A stretch of 9,671 nucleotides of DNA from Hyphomicrobiales bacterium (GCA_017849395.1 JAFIHO010000402.1:1-9671); one strand, 5' to 3'. Positions 1 to 6,763 are shown, numbered from the stretch's first letter. Notes: generated by a model not told the origin, from the letters alone. Translations and numbers: made by a program.

Positions 1-2
1 GC

Positions 3-2234
3 CTCGCGACGCGCGTGGGCGGGCCTTATGGCCTATCGGCTTTCCTGATCGCGCTGGCGCTGGCGGCGGGTGCACGGCTGGCGGATGCCATCATTCCGCT
101 GCGCGAGATCTGGCCCCAGCGCCAGAAGGCTTTCTACTGGTCGCTATGGGGTCTGTTCGGCCTTGGCCTGCTGGCCTATGTCGGTCTGCCGGGCGCGGCG
201 CTGGCGACCTATATCGTCATCGTGGCGGGCAGCATGGCGGTGGCCGCCTATCTCGTCTATTGCGGCAAGCGCGGCGTTAAGGCGGCGCAGGTCGTTGCGC
301 CCAGCGCCGCGGCCTTTGCGCTTGTGGCGCTGGCGGCGGCGGTGACCGCCCTGGGCGGACTGGGCGAAAATCTGACGGGCCCGGCCGCGACGGGCGGCTT
401 CGCGGCAGCGGGCGCGATCCTGCTGGCGCTGGCCGTGATCGCCAGCGAGGAAATAGCGGTGCTGCCGTTCCTGCACGGCTCCAACGCGGCGCGGCTGCTG
501 GAAGCGCGCGCCGTGGAAGGGCCGGTCGATGACAATGCGCCCGCCGCCAATCTGGCCTTGGCCGCGATAGGCGCATCGCATCAGGGCGTGTTCGATCTGG
601 ATTTCCGTGCCGAGCTTCTGACCCTGTCGCCCGAAGGCACGCAGATGGCGGGCTTCGGCCAGCGCACCACCATCGCCCATGCCGACTGGATCGCGCAGAT
701 TCATCCCGATGACCGTGACGTCTATGTCGATGCGCTGGAGCAGTATCGCCAGCAGCCGGGCTCGGCCTTCCGTCTGGAATTCCGTTGCCGTGCGCCGAAC
801 GGTACCTATCGCTGGCTGGAACTGCGCGCCACCATCGTGACCGAGCAGGATGTGCCGTCCGACTGTCTGGGGCTCCTGTCCGACATCGACCAGCGCAAGC
901 AGGCGGAAGCGGCCCCCGGGCCGCCGCGCGACATGCTGACAGGCTTGGGCAATCGCGTGGCGCTGATGGAGGAACTGGACGCGCTGGGCAGCGGCTTTCC
1001 GGCTGCGCTGTTTGCGCTGCTGGATATCGACCGTTTCAAGGCGATCCATGCCAGCCTGGGCGATGCGGGCGCGGACATGGTGCTGCAGCAGATGGCGCGC
1101 CGGCTGGCCAAGTTCGCCGAGGCGGAGGGCGGACATCTGTTCCGTGTCGGCGGCGACTCTTTCGCGCTGCTGTTCGCCAGCCCACGCCGCGCGCCGCATG
1201 CCTATGGCGATGCGCTGCTGGAAATCACGACGCCGCCTTTCCGCCATGACGGCCGCGAAGTGTTCGCGCCCGCCAGCATCGGCGTCGTCACGGGCGCGGA
1301 CGGGGTTGAGCCGCTGGGCCTGATCGCCAATGCCGAGTTGGCGATGAGCGCCGCCAAGAAAATCGGGGGCGCATCGGCGAAGGTTTATTCGGCCGACCTG
1401 CAGATCGCGGCTCCTGCGGATTCGGTGGCGCTGGAAAGCGAATTGCGCCATGCCCTCAGCGTCGGGCATCTGGATGTGTGGTACCAGCCCATCGTGCGGC
1501 TGTCGGACCGCAGCATCGCGGGCTTCGAGGCATTGCTGCGTTGGCAACATCCGCAGAAGGGCGTCATCGAGCCGTCGGAGTTCATCGCCCACTCCGAGGA
1601 GACCGGGCTCATCGTCCAGCTTGGCCATTTCGCGCTGGAGCGCGCCGCCGCCGATCTGGCCCGCTGGCAGCGCTATTTCCCGCTTAGGCCGCCCTTGTTC
1701 ATCAGCGTCAATCTCTCGCGGCGGCAGTTGCGCGACTTCCGTTTCGAAAGTTCGTTCAAGAAGATACTCGCCGCCTCGGATGTCGCGCCGGGCACACTCA
1801 ATCTGGAGATCACAGAAAGCGCGGTGATGTCGGATGGCAATCTGCCCGACATGCTGGAGCGGCTGCGTGCCGCCGGGGCAGGGCTGTCCATCGACGATTT
1901 CGGCACAGGAACCTCCAGCCTCAGCCAGTTCCGCCACCTTCCGTTCGACACGGTGAAGATCGACCGCAGCTTCCTGGCCCGGCATGGCGGAACCGAGATC
2001 GACTCCGATGGCGAGGTGGTGCTGACCTCGATCATCAGCCTGGCGCATGACCTGAAGCGCAGTGTGGTTGTCGAGGGGATCGAAAGCGAAGCCGACGCGC
2101 AATGGCTGACCGGCCTGGGCTGCGAATATGGCCAGGGCTATCATTTCGCTCCGGCGATGCGGGCCACCGACGCGCTGAATTATATTGCCCGTCATTACGA
2201 TACCGAACCGGCGCCACTGAAAGAGACCCGCTAG
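3..2234 (+). CDS. PAS-GGDEF-EAL membrane protein, probable c-di-GMP phosphodiesterase (5' truncated)
   Basis: The frame is open to the left window edge, so the gene probably starts upstream; residues below count from the in-frame GTG at 15. Hydrophobic segments lie near 6-26, 41-60, 62-84, 95-115 and 128-150, suggesting an inner-membrane sensor region. A PAS_3-like domain follows (about 183-300, with IHPDDR, NGTYRWLELRA and a closing DIDQRKQAE). The GGDEF domain (about 305-460) keeps LDIDRFK at 336-342, but its signature reads GGDSF (379-383), and the guanine-binding Asn after FKxI is His. It is probably not a working cyclase. The EAL domain (about 470-725) keeps EALLRW (E505), N566, E598, DDFGTG (D627, D628), K648, E687 and Q707, as expected of an active phosphodiesterase. 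The likely role is degradation of c-di-GMP in response to a signal sensed by the N-terminal or PAS part. Domain identity is secure; activity is inferred from motifs. Confidence 0.9.
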   Translation, partial: LATRVGGPYGLSAFLIALALAAGARLADAIIPLREIWPQRQKAFYWSLWGLFGLGLLAYVGLPGAALATYIVIVAGSMAVAAYLVYCGKRGVKAAQVVAPSAAAFALVALAAAVTALGGLGENLTGPAATGGFAAAGAILLALAVIASEEIAVLPFLHGSNAARLLEARAVEGPVDDNAPAANLALAAIGASHQGVFDLDFRAELLTLSPEGTQMAGFGQRTTIAHADWIAQIHPDDRDVYVDALEQYRQQPGSAFRLEFRCRAPNGTYRWLELRATIVTEQDVPSDCLGLLSDIDQRKQAEAAPGPPRDMLTGLGNRVALMEELDALGSGFPAALFALLDIDRFKAIHASLGDAGADMVLQQMARRLAKFAEAEGGHLFRVGGDSFALLFASPRRAPHAYGDALLEITTPPFRHDGREVFAPASIGVVTGADGVEPLGLIANAELAMSAAKKIGGASAKVYSADLQIAAPADSVALESELRHALSVGHLDVWYQPIVRLSDRSIAGFEALLRWQHPQKGVIEPSEFIAHSEETGLIVQLGHFALERAAADLARWQRYFPLRPPLFISVNLSRRQLRDFRFESSFKKILAASDVAPGTLNLEITESAVMSDGNLPDMLERLRAAGAGLSIDDFGTGTSSLSQFRHLPFDTVKIDRSFLARHGGTEIDSDGEVVLTSIISLAHDLKRSVVVEGIESEADAQWLTGLGCEYGQGYHFAPAMRATDALNYIARHYDTEPAPLKETR

Positions 2235-2248
2235 CGCGTCCGCGCGCC

Positions 2249-2262
2249 CTTGGCTAAAGTCC
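2249..2262 (+). promoter_or_regulatory. Promoter-like -10 box upstream of the peroxiredoxin gene
   Basis: CTTGGCTAAAGTCC lies between the EAL gene stop and the peroxiredoxin start. It contains GCTAAAGT, close to the Caulobacter housekeeping -10 consensus GCTANAWC that I recall. A start site a few bases downstream would give a leader of about 20 nt that still includes the ribosome binding site at 2278-2282. No convincing -35 is visible. The same 14-mer recurs at 4344-4357, also ahead of a plus-strand gene, which supports a regulatory role. Confidence 0.45.
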
Positions 2263-2287
2263 GCCGCCTCACAGAATGGAGACGCGA

Positions 2288-2773
2288 ATGACGATCAAGG
2301 TTGGCGACAAGGTTCCTGCTGCGACTTTCATGGAAATGCAGGACGGCAAGCCCGCGCCTGTCACCAGCGACCAGCTGTTCGCGGGCAAGAAGGTGGCGCT
2401 GTTCGCGCTGCCCGGCGCGTTCACGCCCACCTGCTCGGCCAAACATGTGCCGGGTTTCGTGCAGAATTTCGATGCGCTTAAGGCCAAAGGCGTCGATACC
2501 ATCGCCTGCGTGTCGGTGAACGATGCCTTCGTGATGGGCGCCTGGGGCAAGGACCAGAATTCCGGCGACAAGGTGCGCATGCTGGCGGACGGCAATGGCG
2601 ATTTCACCCGCGCGGTGGGCCTTGTCATGGACGGCACCAAGTTCGGCATGGGTCAGCGCAGCCAGCGCTATTCCATGATCGTGGACAATGGGGTGGTGAC
2701 CTCGCTGAACGTCGAGCAGCCGGGCGCGTTCGAGGTGTCGAGCGCGGAATATATGCTGGGCCAGCTTCCGTAA
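2288..2773 (+). CDS. Peroxiredoxin, Prx5/PrxII type (161 aa)
   Basis: This is a thiol peroxidase of the AhpC/TSA superfamily, Prx5 subfamily, which reduces hydrogen peroxide and alkyl hydroperoxides in the cytoplasm. The peroxidatic cysteine is C49 in PGAFTPTCS, the family's PxxxTxxC motif. R127 in RSQRYSMIV is the conserved catalytic arginine. C74 in the TIACVSVNDAFV segment is common in this group; no Cys is present near the C-terminus, so a 1-Cys mechanism recycled by glutaredoxin or thioredoxin is likely (inference). I start at the ATG at 2288 and not the in-frame ATG at 2276, because GGAGA at 2278-2282 is a good Shine-Dalgarno 5 nt before 2288 and overlaps the upstream ATG. Length fits the family. 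The stop codon directly abuts the stop of the convergent rnhA gene. No signal peptide is seen. Confidence 0.93.
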   Translation: MTIKVGDKVPAATFMEMQDGKPAPVTSDQLFAGKKVALFALPGAFTPTCSAKHVPGFVQNFDALKAKGVDTIACVSVNDAFVMGAWGKDQNSGDKVRMLADGNGDFTRAVGLVMDGTKFGMGQRSQRYSMIVDNGVVTSLNVEQPGAFEVSSAEYMLGQLP

Positions 2774-3223
2774 CTATCGGGCGGGGATTGCGGAGCGGGC
2801 CAGCGTATCGGCCCGCTCATTCTCCGGATGGCCGGAATGGCCGCGCACCCAGCGCCATTCGATGGCATGGCCATCCATCGCCGCTTCCAGTGCGCGCCAC
2901 AGATCCTCGTTCTTGACCGGCTTCTTGTCGGCGGTTTTCCAGCCGTTCTTCTTCCAGCCCTTCAGCCATTTCGACGCGCCGTCCAGCACATAGCGGGAGT
3001 CGGTGTGGATGATGACCGCGGTGGGGCGCTTCAGCGCCTTCAGGCCCTCGATCGCTGCCGTCATTTCCATGCGGTTGTTGGTCGTGACGCGTTCGCCGCC
3101 GGTCAGTTCCAGTTCATGCGCGCCGCTGCGCAGGATCGCGGCCCAGCCGCCCGGACCCGGATTTCCCGAACAGGCGCCGTCGGTAAAAATCTCGGCCCTG
3201 GATTTCGTCGCGCTGGTTTCCAT
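2774..3223 (-). CDS. rnhA: Ribonuclease HI (149 aa)
   Basis: The enzyme endonucleolytically cleaves the RNA strand of RNA-DNA hybrids, removing R-loops and replication primers. The four acidic catalytic residues are visible: D15 in FTDGACSGNPGPGG, E53 in NRMEMTA, D75 in HTDSRYV and D139 in NERADTLA. The mobile catalytic His is H129 in RGHSGH. The basic handle region is present (KWLKGWKKNGWKTADKKPVKN, split here as about residues 85-105). Length is normal for bacterial RNase HI. The ATG overlaps the thrB stop as TAATG, so translation is probably coupled to thrB. The 3' end contains a perfect 9-bp inverted repeat (2793-2818) that flanks the D139 codon. Its stop codon abuts the peroxiredoxin stop on the other strand. 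Confidence 0.96.
   Translation of the reverse strand: METSATKSRAEIFTDGACSGNPGPGGWAAILRSGAHELELTGGERVTTNNRMEMTAAIEGLKALKRPTAVIIHTDSRYVLDGASKWLKGWKKNGWKTADKKPVKNEDLWRALEAAMDGHAIEWRWVRGHSGHPENERADTLARSAIPAR
2793..2818. terminator. Perfect 9-bp GC hairpin in the convergent 3' ends; possible terminator
   Basis: GAGCGGGCC (2793-2801) and GGCCCGCTC (2810-2818) form a perfect inverted repeat with an 8-nt loop. It lies 19 nt past the peroxiredoxin stop on the plus strand and inside the last 15 codons of rnhA on the minus strand. Neither side has a good T-run (ATTCTCC on plus, CGCAATCCCC on minus). Intrinsic termination is therefore doubtful; it could instead pause polymerase or protect a peroxiredoxin mRNA 3' end. 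It may also be an accident of the ERA...ARS codons. Confidence 0.3.
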
Positions 3224-4185
3224 TACGAGAATTCATACTCGTCCGCGTTGCGCACCTGGCGGTGGAAGCGCAGCTTCTTGGAATATTCGCGCGGGTCCTT
3301 GGGCCGCACCAGCGCGTTGGGATCGGGATTCAGCCAGTCGTAGAGTCGCGTCAGCAGGAAGCGCAGCGCCGAGCCGCGCATCAGAACCGGCAGGGCTTTG
3401 GCTTCCGCCTCGCTGACCGGCCGCACCGAACGATAGGCGGACAACAGGGCCTTGCCCTTGGTGATGTTGTAGGAGCCGTCCACCTCGAAACACCAGCTAT
3501 TCAGCATGATTCCCAGGTCATAGGCGTACATGTCATTGCAGGCGAAATAGAAATCGATCACGCCGCCGACCGCGTCGTGCATGAACAGGACATTGTCGGG
3601 GAAATAATCGGCATGGACGATGCCGGTGGGCAGGTCGTTGGGCCAGTCGCGCGCCAGGTCGGCAAGGGAATTGTCGATCAGCGCCCGCATGCCATCTTCC
3701 ACCTCATCGGCGCGGTTGCCGATGGCGTCGGACAGCGGCTTCCAGCCGTGCGGGCCCAGGGCGTTGACACGCGATAGCGCGAAGCCTTCGCCCGCCTTGT
3801 GCAGCCGCGCCAGTTCGGCGGCTGCCGCGGCGCAATGCACCACATGCGGACGACGCAGCGAAATGCCGTTGAGGAAGGTGACGATGGCCGCCGCCTTGCC
3901 GTTCAGCGTGACCGACTGCCGGCCGTCGCGGGTAGGCACGGGCTGGGGACACACGATGCCGCGCGCCGCCAGATGGTCCATCAGCCCCAGATAGAAGGGC
4001 AGGTCGGCCACCGCCACGCGCTTCTCATACAGGGTGAGGATGAAATCGCCCCGGTCCGTCTGGAGGTGGAAATTGGAATTCTCCACGCCCTCCGCGATGC
4101 CCTTGAAGGACAGCGGCGTGCCGATGTCATAGAGAGCGAGAAGGCCCTCCAGATCCTCGAATGTTACGTCGGTGTAAACCGCCAT
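3223..4185 (-). CDS. thrB: Homoserine kinase, APH-fold ThrB (320 aa)
   Basis: The enzyme phosphorylates L-homoserine with ATP to O-phosphohomoserine, the step before threonine synthase. It belongs to the aminoglycoside-phosphotransferase-like ThrB family (TIGR00938 type, ThrB2-like), not the GHMP-kinase ThrB of E. coli. The catalytic loop is HADYFPDNVLF, with H191, D193 and N198; the metal-binding Asp is D211 in VIDFYFA. The N-terminal part (GVENSNFHL, DFILTLYEKR) matches the nucleotide-binding lobe of this fold, and PREYSKKLRFH near the C-terminus is typical of the family. Length matches the usual 315-325 residues. The stop overlaps the rnhA start as TAATG, making a two-gene operon. The ribosome binding site is weak, and no clear promoter is seen on this strand in the upstream intergenic DNA. 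Confidence 0.95.
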   Translation of the reverse strand: MAVYTDVTFEDLEGLLALYDIGTPLSFKGIAEGVENSNFHLQTDRGDFILTLYEKRVAVADLPFYLGLMDHLAARGIVCPQPVPTRDGRQSVTLNGKAAAIVTFLNGISLRRPHVVHCAAAAAELARLHKAGEGFALSRVNALGPHGWKPLSDAIGNRADEVEDGMRALIDNSLADLARDWPNDLPTGIVHADYFPDNVLFMHDAVGGVIDFYFACNDMYAYDLGIMLNSWCFEVDGSYNITKGKALLSAYRSVRPVSEAEAKALPVLMRGSALRFLLTRLYDWLNPDPNALVRPKDPREYSKKLRFHRQVRNADEYEFS

Positions 4186-4203
4186 TGTCGATCGCTCAGG
4201 CCG

Positions 4204-4267
4204 GTCGCGCTGCGCGCGACGGCTCCGCGGGCGCGGCCAGCGATGGCCGGGGCGCGGTCGCGCCCGG
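4204..4267. repeat. Cluster of three GC-rich hairpins (REP-like, unassigned)
   Basis: Three inverted repeats follow one another just upstream of thrB. GTCGCGC-TGC-GCGCGAC (4204-4220) is perfect. GGCC-agcgat-GGCC (4235-4248) is short. The third pairs CCGGGGCGCG with CGCGCCCGG across 4247-4267 with one bulged G, and shares its first bases with the second. GGTCGCGC occurs directly repeated at 4203-4210 and 4256-4263. The arrangement resembles a dispersed extragenic palindromic element, but only one copy is in this window. It would lie in the thrB mRNA leader if transcription starts upstream. Confidence 0.35.
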
Positions 4268-4343
4268 AAAAGCAGGTAACGCCGTCGCGGGTACGCCGAA
4301 AAGGTTTGATATTCCGTGACTTATGCTTCCCATCGGGAATCCG

Positions 4344-4357
4344 CTTGGCTAAAGTCC
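4344..4357 (+). promoter_or_regulatory. Promoter-like -10 box upstream of the lipoprotein-argS operon
   Basis: The 14-mer CTTGGCTAAAGTCC is identical to the one ahead of the peroxiredoxin gene. If TAAAGT (4350-4355) is the -10, TTCCCA at 4327-4332 is a poor -35 candidate with a 17-nt spacer. A start shortly downstream gives a leader of roughly 90 nt that contains the inverted repeat at 4363-4438. Assignment rests on the repeat and on resemblance to the alphaproteobacterial GCTANAWC box. Confidence 0.4.
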
Positions 4358-4362
4358 CCCGC

Positions 4363-4438
4363 CCGGTTAAAGGCGTCCGGAGAAGTCCGATTACGGCCGC
4401 CGAAAGTCAAGCCTGACGGCCCGGACCTCGTTAACCGG
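4363..4438 (+). promoter_or_regulatory. Long imperfect inverted repeat in the lipoprotein-argS leader; candidate structured RNA
   Basis: CCGGTTAA (4363-4370) pairs perfectly with TTAACCGG (4431-4438). GTCCGG (4375-4380) pairs perfectly with CCGGAC (4421-4426). The 4x4 nt between them allow one G-C and one G-U pair. Inside, GCCG (4396-4399) can pair with CGGC (4417-4420), or GTCA (4406-4409) with TGAC (4414-4417). The element lies between the promoter-like box and the lipoprotein start, and its 3' edge overlaps GGAAAGAG (4437-4444), the only candidate ribosome binding site, about 11 nt before the ATG. I do not recognise it as a known riboswitch or T-box. There is no ATG leader peptide in the region and no T-run after the stem. 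Confidence 0.4.
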
Positions 4439-4455
4439 AAAGAGTCTTTGCTGCG

Positions 4456-4986
4456 ATGACGTTCCGTTTTTCCAGATTTGCGGTCCTTGCGGGCGCCGCG
4501 ACGCTGTTTGGCTGCGCCGCGCCGAACCCTTTCCTGTGTCCGCCCGCCGCCGTTCTGGCGGACGCCTCCTACATGGTGGTGATGCGGCCGGGCGCGCCCG
4601 AAGACCTTTCGGGAGAGGCCTATAGCGTGCAGATGACCGAGGCTGCCACCGAGTGCAGCCTGGACCGCAAGCGGGGCGAAACCGATTCGTCGCTGAGCCT
4701 GTCCTTCCGGGCGGTGCGCGCGCCCAGCGCGGATGGGGCGACCTATTCCGTGCCCTATTTCGTCGCCGTCACCATGGCGGACAGGGTGGTCCACAAGAGC
4801 CTTTACACGGTGCGCTTCAGCTTCGCGCCTGGCGCGTCGACCGCCGTGTTCAACGTGTCGCCGGACAACAAGAAGATCAAATTGGGCAATGGCCGCCTGC
4901 CGTGGAATTACCAGTTGACCGCGGGTTTGCAACTGACTGAAGCGCAGATGGCCTACGCCAAGAAGCTTGGCCGCTACGCCCAATGA
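4456..4986 (+). CDS. Small lipoprotein of unknown function (176 aa)
   Basis: The N-terminus MTFRFSRF plus the hydrophobic VLAGAATLFGC is a lipoprotein signal peptide: lipobox L17-F18-G19-C20, with cleavage before C20. The mature protein of about 157 residues should be lipid-anchored, in the inner or outer membrane. Two further cysteines, C28 in CPP and C67 in TECSL, could form a disulfide. After that come ADASYMVVMRPGAPEDLSG (about 36-53) and an alternating hydrophobic pattern suggesting a small beta-rich domain, with YFVAVTMADRVV and YTVRFSFAPG. From memory, alphaproteobacteria carry lipoproteins with a similar CP...LADA...RPG...DL...C pattern, without a known function. Its TGA overlaps the argS ATG (ATGA), so the two genes are co-transcribed and probably translationally coupled. 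The start codon follows only a weak, distant ribosome binding site. Gene reality is likely; function is unknown. Confidence 0.82.
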   Translation: MTFRFSRFAVLAGAATLFGCAAPNPFLCPPAAVLADASYMVVMRPGAPEDLSGEAYSVQMTEAATECSLDRKRGETDSSLSLSFRAVRAPSADGATYSVPYFVAVTMADRVVHKSLYTVRFSFAPGASTAVFNVSPDNKKIKLGNGRLPWNYQLTAGLQLTEAQMAYAKKLGRYAQ

Positions 4987-6749
4987 CAGCGCCCACAAGT
5001 CTGGCGGGGATGCTGACGCGTCTTGCGGGCGATGCCTTCGCCGCAGAAGGATTGTCAGCCGCCTTTGGCCAGGTGACCCTGTCCGACCGGCCCGATCTGG
5101 CGCAGTTCCAGTGCAACGGCGCGCTGGCGGCGGCGAAACAGGCGAAAGCCAACCCCCGCGCCATCGCGGAGAAGATCGCCGCGCGGCTGAAAGCCGATCC
5201 TCTGTTCGCCAAGGTGGAGATCGCCGGGCCGGGCTTCAGCAATCTGGATGTCACCGACGAGGCGCTGGCCGCTCAGATGGGCGCGATGGCGAAGGATGGC
5301 CGGCTGGGCGCGCCGCGCACGGGCGAGGGCAAGACGCTGGTGATCGACTTCGGCGGCCCCAATGTCGCCAAGCCGATGCATGTCGGCCATCTGCGGTCCG
5401 CCATCATCGGCGACAGTTTGCAGCGGCTGTTCCGGGCCAATGGCTGGAATGTGGTGAGCGATGTGCATCTGGGTGACTGGGGCCTGCAGATGGGGCAGCT
5501 CATTTCCGAGATCGAGATCGAGGGCACTGCGCCGGTCTATTTCGACATGAATTATGTTGGTCCGTACCCGGATGAATCGCCGGTCACGATGGACGATCTG
5601 GAAGTTCTGTATCCGCGCGCTTCCGCCGCCTGCAAGGCCGACCCGGCGCGGCTGGAAGCGGCGCGGCGGGCCACGGTGGATCTGCAGGCGGGGCGTCCCG
5701 GCTATCGCGCGTTGTGGCGGCATTTCGTGAAGGTCTCCGAAACCGGGCTGACGCGCGAATTCGGCAGTCTTGGCGTCAAATTCGATCTGTGGAACGGCGA
5801 ATCCAGTGTGGACGCGCTGATCCCGGCCATGGTGGAGGACCTGAAGACGCGCGGGCTCGCCGAACTCAGCGAGGGCGCGCTGGTCGTGCCCGTGGCTGAA
5901 CCCGCCGACAAAAAGGAGATGCCGCCGCTGCTGCTGGTGAAGTCGGAAGGCGGCGTGCTCTATGGCACCACCGACCTCGCCACCATCATCGAGCGGGTGA
6001 AGGACCAGAATCCCGACCTGATTCTCTATATCGTGGACCAGCGCCAGCACATGCATTTCGAGCAGGTGTTCCGTGCGGCGCGCAAGGCCGGACTGAACGG
6101 CAAGGCGGCGCTGGAACATGCGGGCTTCGGCACCATGAACGGCCCGGACGGCAAGCCTTTCAAGACCCGCGCGGGCGGGGTGATGAAGCTGTTCGACCTG
6201 ATCGCCATGGGAACGGAAGTGGCGCAGAAGCGGCTGTCGGAGCAGAATCTGGATGCCGATATAGATGTAGCCGAACGGGCCGAGATCGCGCGCAAGGTTG
6301 GCATCGCCACCATCAAATTCGCCGACCTCTCCAATCACCGCGCCACGGATTATATTTTCGACCTGGAGCGGTTCTCGCGCTTCGAGGGCAAGACCGGCCC
6401 CTATCTGCAATATGCGGCGGTGCGCATTCGTTCGATCCTGCGCAAGGCGAAGTCTGAACAGGCGGGGCACACCATCATGCGTTCGCCGGAGGAGCGGGCC
6501 GTGATCCTGCAACTGCTGGCGCTGCCCGAGGCGATGGCGGCGGCGGAAGACAAGCGCGCGCCCAACATCCTGTGCGACTATGTGTTCGACCTGGCGCAGA
6601 AATTCAGCCGCTTCTACACCCAGCACCATGTGCTGAACGAATCGGACCCTGGTTTGCGCGCCGCGCGCCTTGGGTTGTGCGGATTAACCCTTTCCGCGCT
6701 GGTCCGCATGCTCGATATCCTGGGCATCGAAGTGCCGGAAAGAATGTGA
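4983..6749 (+). CDS. argS: Arginyl-tRNA synthetase (588 aa)
   Basis: This class I aminoacyl-tRNA synthetase charges tRNA-Arg with arginine in the cytoplasm. The N-terminal additional domain covers about 1-110 and holds AGPGFSNLDV (81-90). The HIGH signature is HVGH (133-136) within PNVAKPMHVGHLRSA. The KMSK-equivalent loop is the usual ArgS form PFKTRAGG (392-399). TGPYLQYAAVRIRSI (471-485) opens the C-terminal DALR anticodon-binding helical domain, and the protein ends in ...EVPERM, a standard ArgS end. Length is normal. The ATG at 4983 overlaps the preceding lipoprotein stop by 4 nt, which fits coupling and explains the absence of a strong Shine-Dalgarno. In many alphaproteobacteria argS is followed by a SPOR-domain gene and nagZ (from memory); here the gcv region follows instead. 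Confidence 0.97.
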   Translation: MTAPTSLAGMLTRLAGDAFAAEGLSAAFGQVTLSDRPDLAQFQCNGALAAAKQAKANPRAIAEKIAARLKADPLFAKVEIAGPGFSNLDVTDEALAAQMGAMAKDGRLGAPRTGEGKTLVIDFGGPNVAKPMHVGHLRSAIIGDSLQRLFRANGWNVVSDVHLGDWGLQMGQLISEIEIEGTAPVYFDMNYVGPYPDESPVTMDDLEVLYPRASAACKADPARLEAARRATVDLQAGRPGYRALWRHFVKVSETGLTREFGSLGVKFDLWNGESSVDALIPAMVEDLKTRGLAELSEGALVVPVAEPADKKEMPPLLLVKSEGGVLYGTTDLATIIERVKDQNPDLILYIVDQRQHMHFEQVFRAARKAGLNGKAALEHAGFGTMNGPDGKPFKTRAGGVMKLFDLIAMGTEVAQKRLSEQNLDADIDVAERAEIARKVGIATIKFADLSNHRATDYIFDLERFSRFEGKTGPYLQYAAVRIRSILRKAKSEQAGHTIMRSPEERAVILQLLALPEAMAAAEDKRAPNILCDYVFDLAQKFSRFYTQHHVLNESDPGLRAARLGLCGLTLSALVRMLDILGIEVPERM

Positions 6750-6763
6750 GTAAATCCGGCGCT
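6731..6763 (+). terminator. Hairpin across the argS stop codon; possible weak terminator
   Basis: AGTGCCGGA (6731-6739) can pair with TCCGGCGCT (6755-6763), eight Watson-Crick pairs plus one T-G, enclosing a 15-nt loop with the argS TGA. The stem is followed by TTGCCTTGTTG, a broken T-tract. It is the only candidate terminator between argS and the gcv promoter. The large loop and interrupted T-run make intrinsic termination uncertain. Confidence 0.3.

Noticed and set aside
15..17. GTG as the true start of the PAS-GGDEF-EAL gene
   Set aside because: The frame stays open to the window edge and the protein begins abruptly in a membrane region; a start upstream of the window is more likely, though not provable here.
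144..2195. Long minus-strand open frame antisense to the PAS-GGDEF-EAL gene
   Set aside because: GC-rich shadow frame; its translation has no recognisable domains, whereas the plus strand encodes clear PAS, GGDEF and EAL motifs.
2276..2287. Upstream ATG as the peroxiredoxin start
   Set aside because: It overlaps the Shine-Dalgarno GGAGA that is well placed for the ATG at 2288.
3799..4416. Plus-strand frame spanning thrB antisense and the intergenic region
   Set aside because: Most of it is antisense to thrB and the rest runs through the GC palindromes; no protein motif.
4363..4438. CtrA binding site (TTAA-N7-TTAA) at the TTAA sequences
   Set aside because: The two TTAA tetramers are about 60 nt apart, not the 7-nt spacing of the motif.
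5055..6629. Long minus-strand open frame antisense to argS
   Set aside because: Shadow of a strongly conserved synthetase gene; composition rich in His, Gln and Arg without domains, as expected of a GC-driven artefact.
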